The position numbers and the translations under genes are program-made. The notes under the pieces were generated by a model, which made no database searches, had not been told where the DNA came from, and saw only the letters and a list, made by a program, of their open reading frames with translations. This document shows, piece by piece, positions 61,693-64,000 of a stretch of 64,000 nucleotides of DNA (position 1 is the first letter of the stretch; each line of letters opens with the position of its first letter). This DNA comes from Thiomonas intermedia (lineage in GTDB: Bacteria > Pseudomonadota > Gammaproteobacteria > Burkholderiales > Burkholderiaceae_C): contig NZ_CP020046.1 of assembly GCF_002028405.1 (NCBI RefSeq), positions 1,550,001 to 1,614,000 on the forward strand. Direction: 5' to 3'.

Positions 61693-62803
61693 GTCCACTG
61701 CGTCATTGAGATGGCACCGGGTGGATTCGGCGCGATGGATCGTCGTACTTCCACTTCACGGGTTTGGGATTCTTGTTGTGCGCGCGGATGTAGCGCATCA
61801 ATTTGCGATCCAGATCCTTCACGGAGGTGAAGATGCCACGACTGATCACGTCGCGCTGGATGCGGGAGAACCAGTTCTCCACCTGGTTCAGCCACGACGA
61901 ATACGTGGGCGTGTAGTGAACGCGCACATGGCCATGCTCAGCCAGGAACTCCGCGACCCGCTCGGTCTTGTGGCTGCTGACGTTGTCGCAGATCACATGA
62001 ATGTCCTGGTGCGCAGGTTGGCTGGCCACGATGTCGGTGAGGAAGGCGACGAACTGCTCGCTGGTGTGGCGCGGTGCGGTCTTGCCCAGGACTTCGCCGG
62101 TGGCTGTGTTCAGCGCCGCAAACAGGCTCAGCGTGCCGTTGCGCTTGTATTCGAACGAATGGCTCTCGGCGCGCCCGCGCGACAGCGGCAGCATGCGGTC
62201 CTTGCGATCCAGCGCCTGAATCGCGGTCTTCTCGTCCACGCAGAACACCGCCGCGTGCGCAGGTGGGTTCAAGTACAGCCCAATGACATCGGCGGCCTTG
62301 GTCTCGAACGCCCGGTCGTTGGAGATCATGTGGCACTCGAGCCTGTGCGGACGAATGTTGTGCTTGCGCCAGATACGCTGCACGGTCGACACCGACACGT
62401 CCCCGAGTTCGGCGGCCAACTTGTAGCTGCTCCAGTGCGTCGAACCGTCCGACGGTTTGTGTCTGAGCGTGCGATTGAGAACCCGCGCCTCAAGCTTGGC
62501 CACCGGCTGCTTCGGCGCCCGCCCGGGGTGCCTCGCGTACATACCGGCCAACCTCTCGCTCAGAAAGCGGCTCGACCAGCGTGAGAGAAATCGCGAATCA
62601 CATTCGAGCCTGCGCATGATCGTTTCACGCGATTCACCGTCCTCAAGCATGAGGATCAACTTCGACCTGCGCACATCGGCCGCGCGCATCGTTCGACTGC
62701 GCACGATCGCCTCCAGTTGATCTCGCTCTGCTGCACTCAGATTCATCTTGCCCATGCCCCCATTTCACCATCAATGGGGTGCGTTTTCAATGACGCATTG
62801 GGC
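61693..62803 (-). mobile_element. IS630-family element of a second type (1111 bp)
   Basis: The ends match as inverted repeats (TGCGTCATTGA at both, with flanking CTAG), and TA is duplicated at 61691-61692 and 62804-62805. It carries one transposase gene occupying almost its whole length. It differs in sequence and size from the two 1482-bp copies but uses the same CTAG target. It lies beside the start of a cupredoxin remnant. Confidence 0.9.
61703..62755 (-). CDS. IS630-family transposase (second type)
   Basis: A 350-residue DDE transposase. The helix-turn-helix region is ESRETIMRRLECDSRFLSRW. The catalytic residues are in VFCVDEKTAIQALDRK, IHVICDNVSSHKTERV and SSWLNQVENWFSRIQRDV. It ends 10 bp from the left terminus of the element, so it is complete. 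It lacks the second small gene of the 1482-bp type. Confidence 0.93.
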   Translation of the reverse strand: MGKMNLSAAERDQLEAIVRSRTMRAADVRRSKLILMLEDGESRETIMRRLECDSRFLSRWSSRFLSERLAGMYARHPGRAPKQPVAKLEARVLNRTLRHKPSDGSTHWSSYKLAAELGDVSVSTVQRIWRKHNIRPHRLECHMISNDRAFETKAADVIGLYLNPPAHAAVFCVDEKTAIQALDRKDRMLPLSRGRAESHSFEYKRNGTLSLFAALNTATGEVLGKTAPRHTSEQFVAFLTDIVASQPAHQDIHVICDNVSSHKTERVAEFLAEHGHVRVHYTPTYSSWLNQVENWFSRIQRDVISRGIFTSVKDLDRKLMRYIRAHNKNPKPVKWKYDDPSRRIHPVPSQ

Positions 62804-62806
62804 TAG

Positions 62807-62918
62807 CGGTAAGGGTGATCTGATCTGGCGCTTCTACAAACCCGGAACCGTCAATTTCGCCTGGGCGATGCTCGGGCATCTGGAAGCTGGCATGGTTGGC
62901 AAGATTCTGGTGGAGTGA
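62807..62918 (+). pseudogene. C-terminal remnant of a cupredoxin (plastocyanin/azurin-like) gene
   Basis: The frame reads KGDLIWRFYKPGTVNF then AMLGHLEAGMVGKILVE and stops at 62918. This is the end of a copper-binding cupredoxin, where FAC..PGH..AGM supplies the Cys, His and Met ligands. Here the Cys is replaced by Trp (FAWAMLGH), so type-1 copper binding would be lost. The IS630 stands directly upstream and no matching N-terminal part is evident on its other side. It is a relic. Confidence 0.68.
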
Positions 62919-63164
62919 GCGCTCCACATGAGGTAGCGGGGGTGGCGCTCGGCAACTGCGGGGCTTGACGTTCTCAAAAATCTTGCTTGACTGTCGCCTT
63001 CTACTGTTTCGTGCCGCGCCTCCCGCCGCAAAGCGGGACCGTTTGCCCGCGAAAATCGCCTCCCTCCCGACGTCGCGGGCAGGACCCGTCCGTCCGGCAC
63101 TTCAGCCAGCAAGGCATGATGGGCCAGTTCACCGTGGCCTGAGTGCCCCGGGTCCGGGACGCTT
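62919..63164. other. Spacer between cupredoxin relic and the TlpA gene
   Basis: No gene is visible in these 246 bases. The segment lies downstream of two convergent genes (the plus-strand relic and the minus-strand TlpA), so a terminator is expected, but I see no clean hairpin with a T-run. Confidence 0.4.
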
Positions 63165-63716
63165 TCAGCGCATCAGGGCCTCGATGGTTTGCCGAATCTG
63201 CGGGGTGTTGTAATCGCGCCCGCCGACGGCCTGCCGGACGATCAGACCCCGCTTGTCGATCAGATAGGTTGTCGGAATCCCCATCACGCCGAAAGCATGC
63301 GCCACCTGACTATGCTGGTCCAGCAACACCGGAAATGTGGGCGAGGGATTGAGTTCCCCCATGTAGGCGAAGACGTTGTTCAGGCTCTCGCCCTGGTCCA
63401 GCGCCAACACCTCAAAGGGGCGACCTTTCATCGACAGGTAAAGCCTTTCGATGGACGGCATCTCCTGCCGGCATGGCGGGCACCAGGTTGCCCAGAAATT
63501 CACCAGCACCACCTTGCCGCGGTAGTCAGCCAGACGGTGTGCTTTGCCGTCGATGTTCAGCAGGCTGAAGGCCGGCGCTGGGCGCGGTGGCTGCACCACC
63601 GCGAGCGCTTGATCTTGCACTGGGCTGGCGGCAAACGCGGTGCGAGCTCTGGCTGCCGCCAGCAATCCGGCGCCACCGAGCCAGGACAGCACTTGGCGGC
63701 GCTCAGGGTTAGCCAT
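63165..63716 (-). CDS. TlpA/ResA-like thiol-disulfide oxidoreductase, Tat-exported
   Basis: A 183-residue thioredoxin-fold protein. The N-terminus MANPERRQVLSWLGGAGLLA is a twin-arginine-like signal. The redox site WCPPC is in VNFWATWCPPCRQEMP, with the cis-Pro in MGIPTTYLIDKRG. Such proteins reduce disulfides in the periplasm, for example in cytochrome c or copper-centre maturation. ATG 63716 overlaps the stop of the upstream gene (ATGGCTAA) and gives a proper short Tat N-region; a longer start (63770) with GGAG upstream is possible. Confidence 0.87.
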   Translation of the reverse strand: MANPERRQVLSWLGGAGLLAAARARTAFAASPVQDQALAVVQPPRPAPAFSLLNIDGKAHRLADYRGKVVLVNFWATWCPPCRQEMPSIERLYLSMKGRPFEVLALDQGESLNNVFAYMGELNPSPTFPVLLDQHSQVAHAFGVMGIPTTYLIDKRGLIVRQAVGGRDYNTPQIRQTIEALMR

Positions 63717-64000
63717 GCGAGGCTGCCGCGCATTGTGGGCCTGCCAATGTGGCTTGGTGTTGCGTTCCATGTTCACTCCAGAAATAAACAAGTTTGAACC
63801 GCGCATCACGCGGTAAATCCACGGTGGTGAAGCCTTGGCCCCAATCCCCAACCTGCAGGGTTTGCTGCGCCGGCAGGATCGACCAATCCGAACTCACGCC
63901 CAGCGGCTGCCAGCGTTGCAGCCACTGGGTCTTGGTAATCAATGGGTGCCGTTTGCCATCCTCCGTCACGGCCTTCCAGTCGGCCACGTCATAGGTGATG
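63709..64000 (-). CDS. C-terminal part of an unidentified protein (runs off window)
   Basis: The frame is open to the window edge and ends SHG stop at 63709. The visible 96 residues include DVADWKAVTEDGKRHPLITK, WQPLGVSSDWSILPAQQTLQ and GFTTVDLPRDARFKLVYFWS, a beta-rich sequence. I do not recognise the family. The 8-bp overlap with the TlpA gene indicates an operon, so a periplasmic or membrane role with a redox partner is plausible. Confidence 0.65.
   Translation of the reverse strand, partial: ITYDVADWKAVTEDGKRHPLITKTQWLQRWQPLGVSSDWSILPAQQTLQVGDWGQGFTTVDLPRDARFKLVYFWSEHGTQHQATLAGPQCAAASHG

Overview
The window is high-GC proteobacterial DNA. The gene families (AmpG, Urt/Fmd amide transport, CbbQ/AmiB-type AAA+ with a VWA partner, an NCS1 permease-histidine kinase fusion, serine recombinases with a tRNA-derived 3' end) point to a betaproteobacterium of the Burkholderiales. 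A Thiomonas-like host is my guess; no ribosomal marker is present to settle it.

Layout. (1) 1-6954 is ordinary chromosome: a partial ampG, a small conserved protein, an aldo/keto reductase, a beta-CASP metallo-hydrolase, a TPR/GT9-like protein, an SDR and an ABM-fold protein. (2) 7015-10235 is a scar zone: the 3' end of a serine recombinase gene carrying part of a tRNA-Met att core, two toxin-antitoxin modules (DUF1778/GNAT and MazEF with a palindromic operator), and IS21 and IS3 relics. (3) 10345-15389 is a porin plus ABC importer operon of the ferric-iron type. An IS481 element follows. (4) 17076-33167 is a short-chain amide utilisation locus: a five-gene Urt/Fmd ABC transporter, formamidase FmdA, FmdB, aliphatic amidase AmiE, an AmiB/CbbQ-like AAA+ ATPase and a VWA protein. 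A giant permease-histidine kinase-receiver sensor and a LuxR-type response regulator follow. The sensor gene is cut by a 1482-bp IS630-family element, and the empty site can be reconstructed exactly.

(5) 33879-43681 is a defence island on the minus strand: a type I restriction-modification system (hsdM, hsdS, hsdR, plus a YgjP-like metalloprotease) with a Septu-like ATPase/HNH pair between hsdS and hsdR. (6) 43982-47088 holds a DnaE2 fragment and an intact large serine recombinase whose 3' end overlaps a 45-bp piece of a tRNA-fMet gene. (7) 47464-56569 holds a Fic protein, a second identical copy of the 1482-bp IS630, and a tightly overlapped three-gene operon. Its first gene encodes an unrecognised 238-aa protein; the other two encode very large tyrosine-recombinase-fold proteins (838 and 1064 aa). 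This operon is the best candidate for an undescribed system. (8) 56855-62918 is a graveyard: IS5-like and IS1634-like fragments, an intact IS21 inserted in the IS1634 relic with a 5-bp target duplication, a Crp/Fnr remnant, a UbiC-like gene, and a second type of IS630 at a cupredoxin remnant. (9) The window ends in a Tat-exported TlpA-like thioredoxin and a partial upstream gene.

How it works together. The amide locus is a coherent catabolic unit: uptake of amide or urea, hydrolysis to ammonia plus carboxylate, and two-component control. The IS insertion in the sensor probably changes its regulation. The defence, recombinase and Fic genes lie between two directly repeated identical IS630 copies and between two homologous recombinase 3' ends, so the region looks like a stack of acquired and still plastic DNA.
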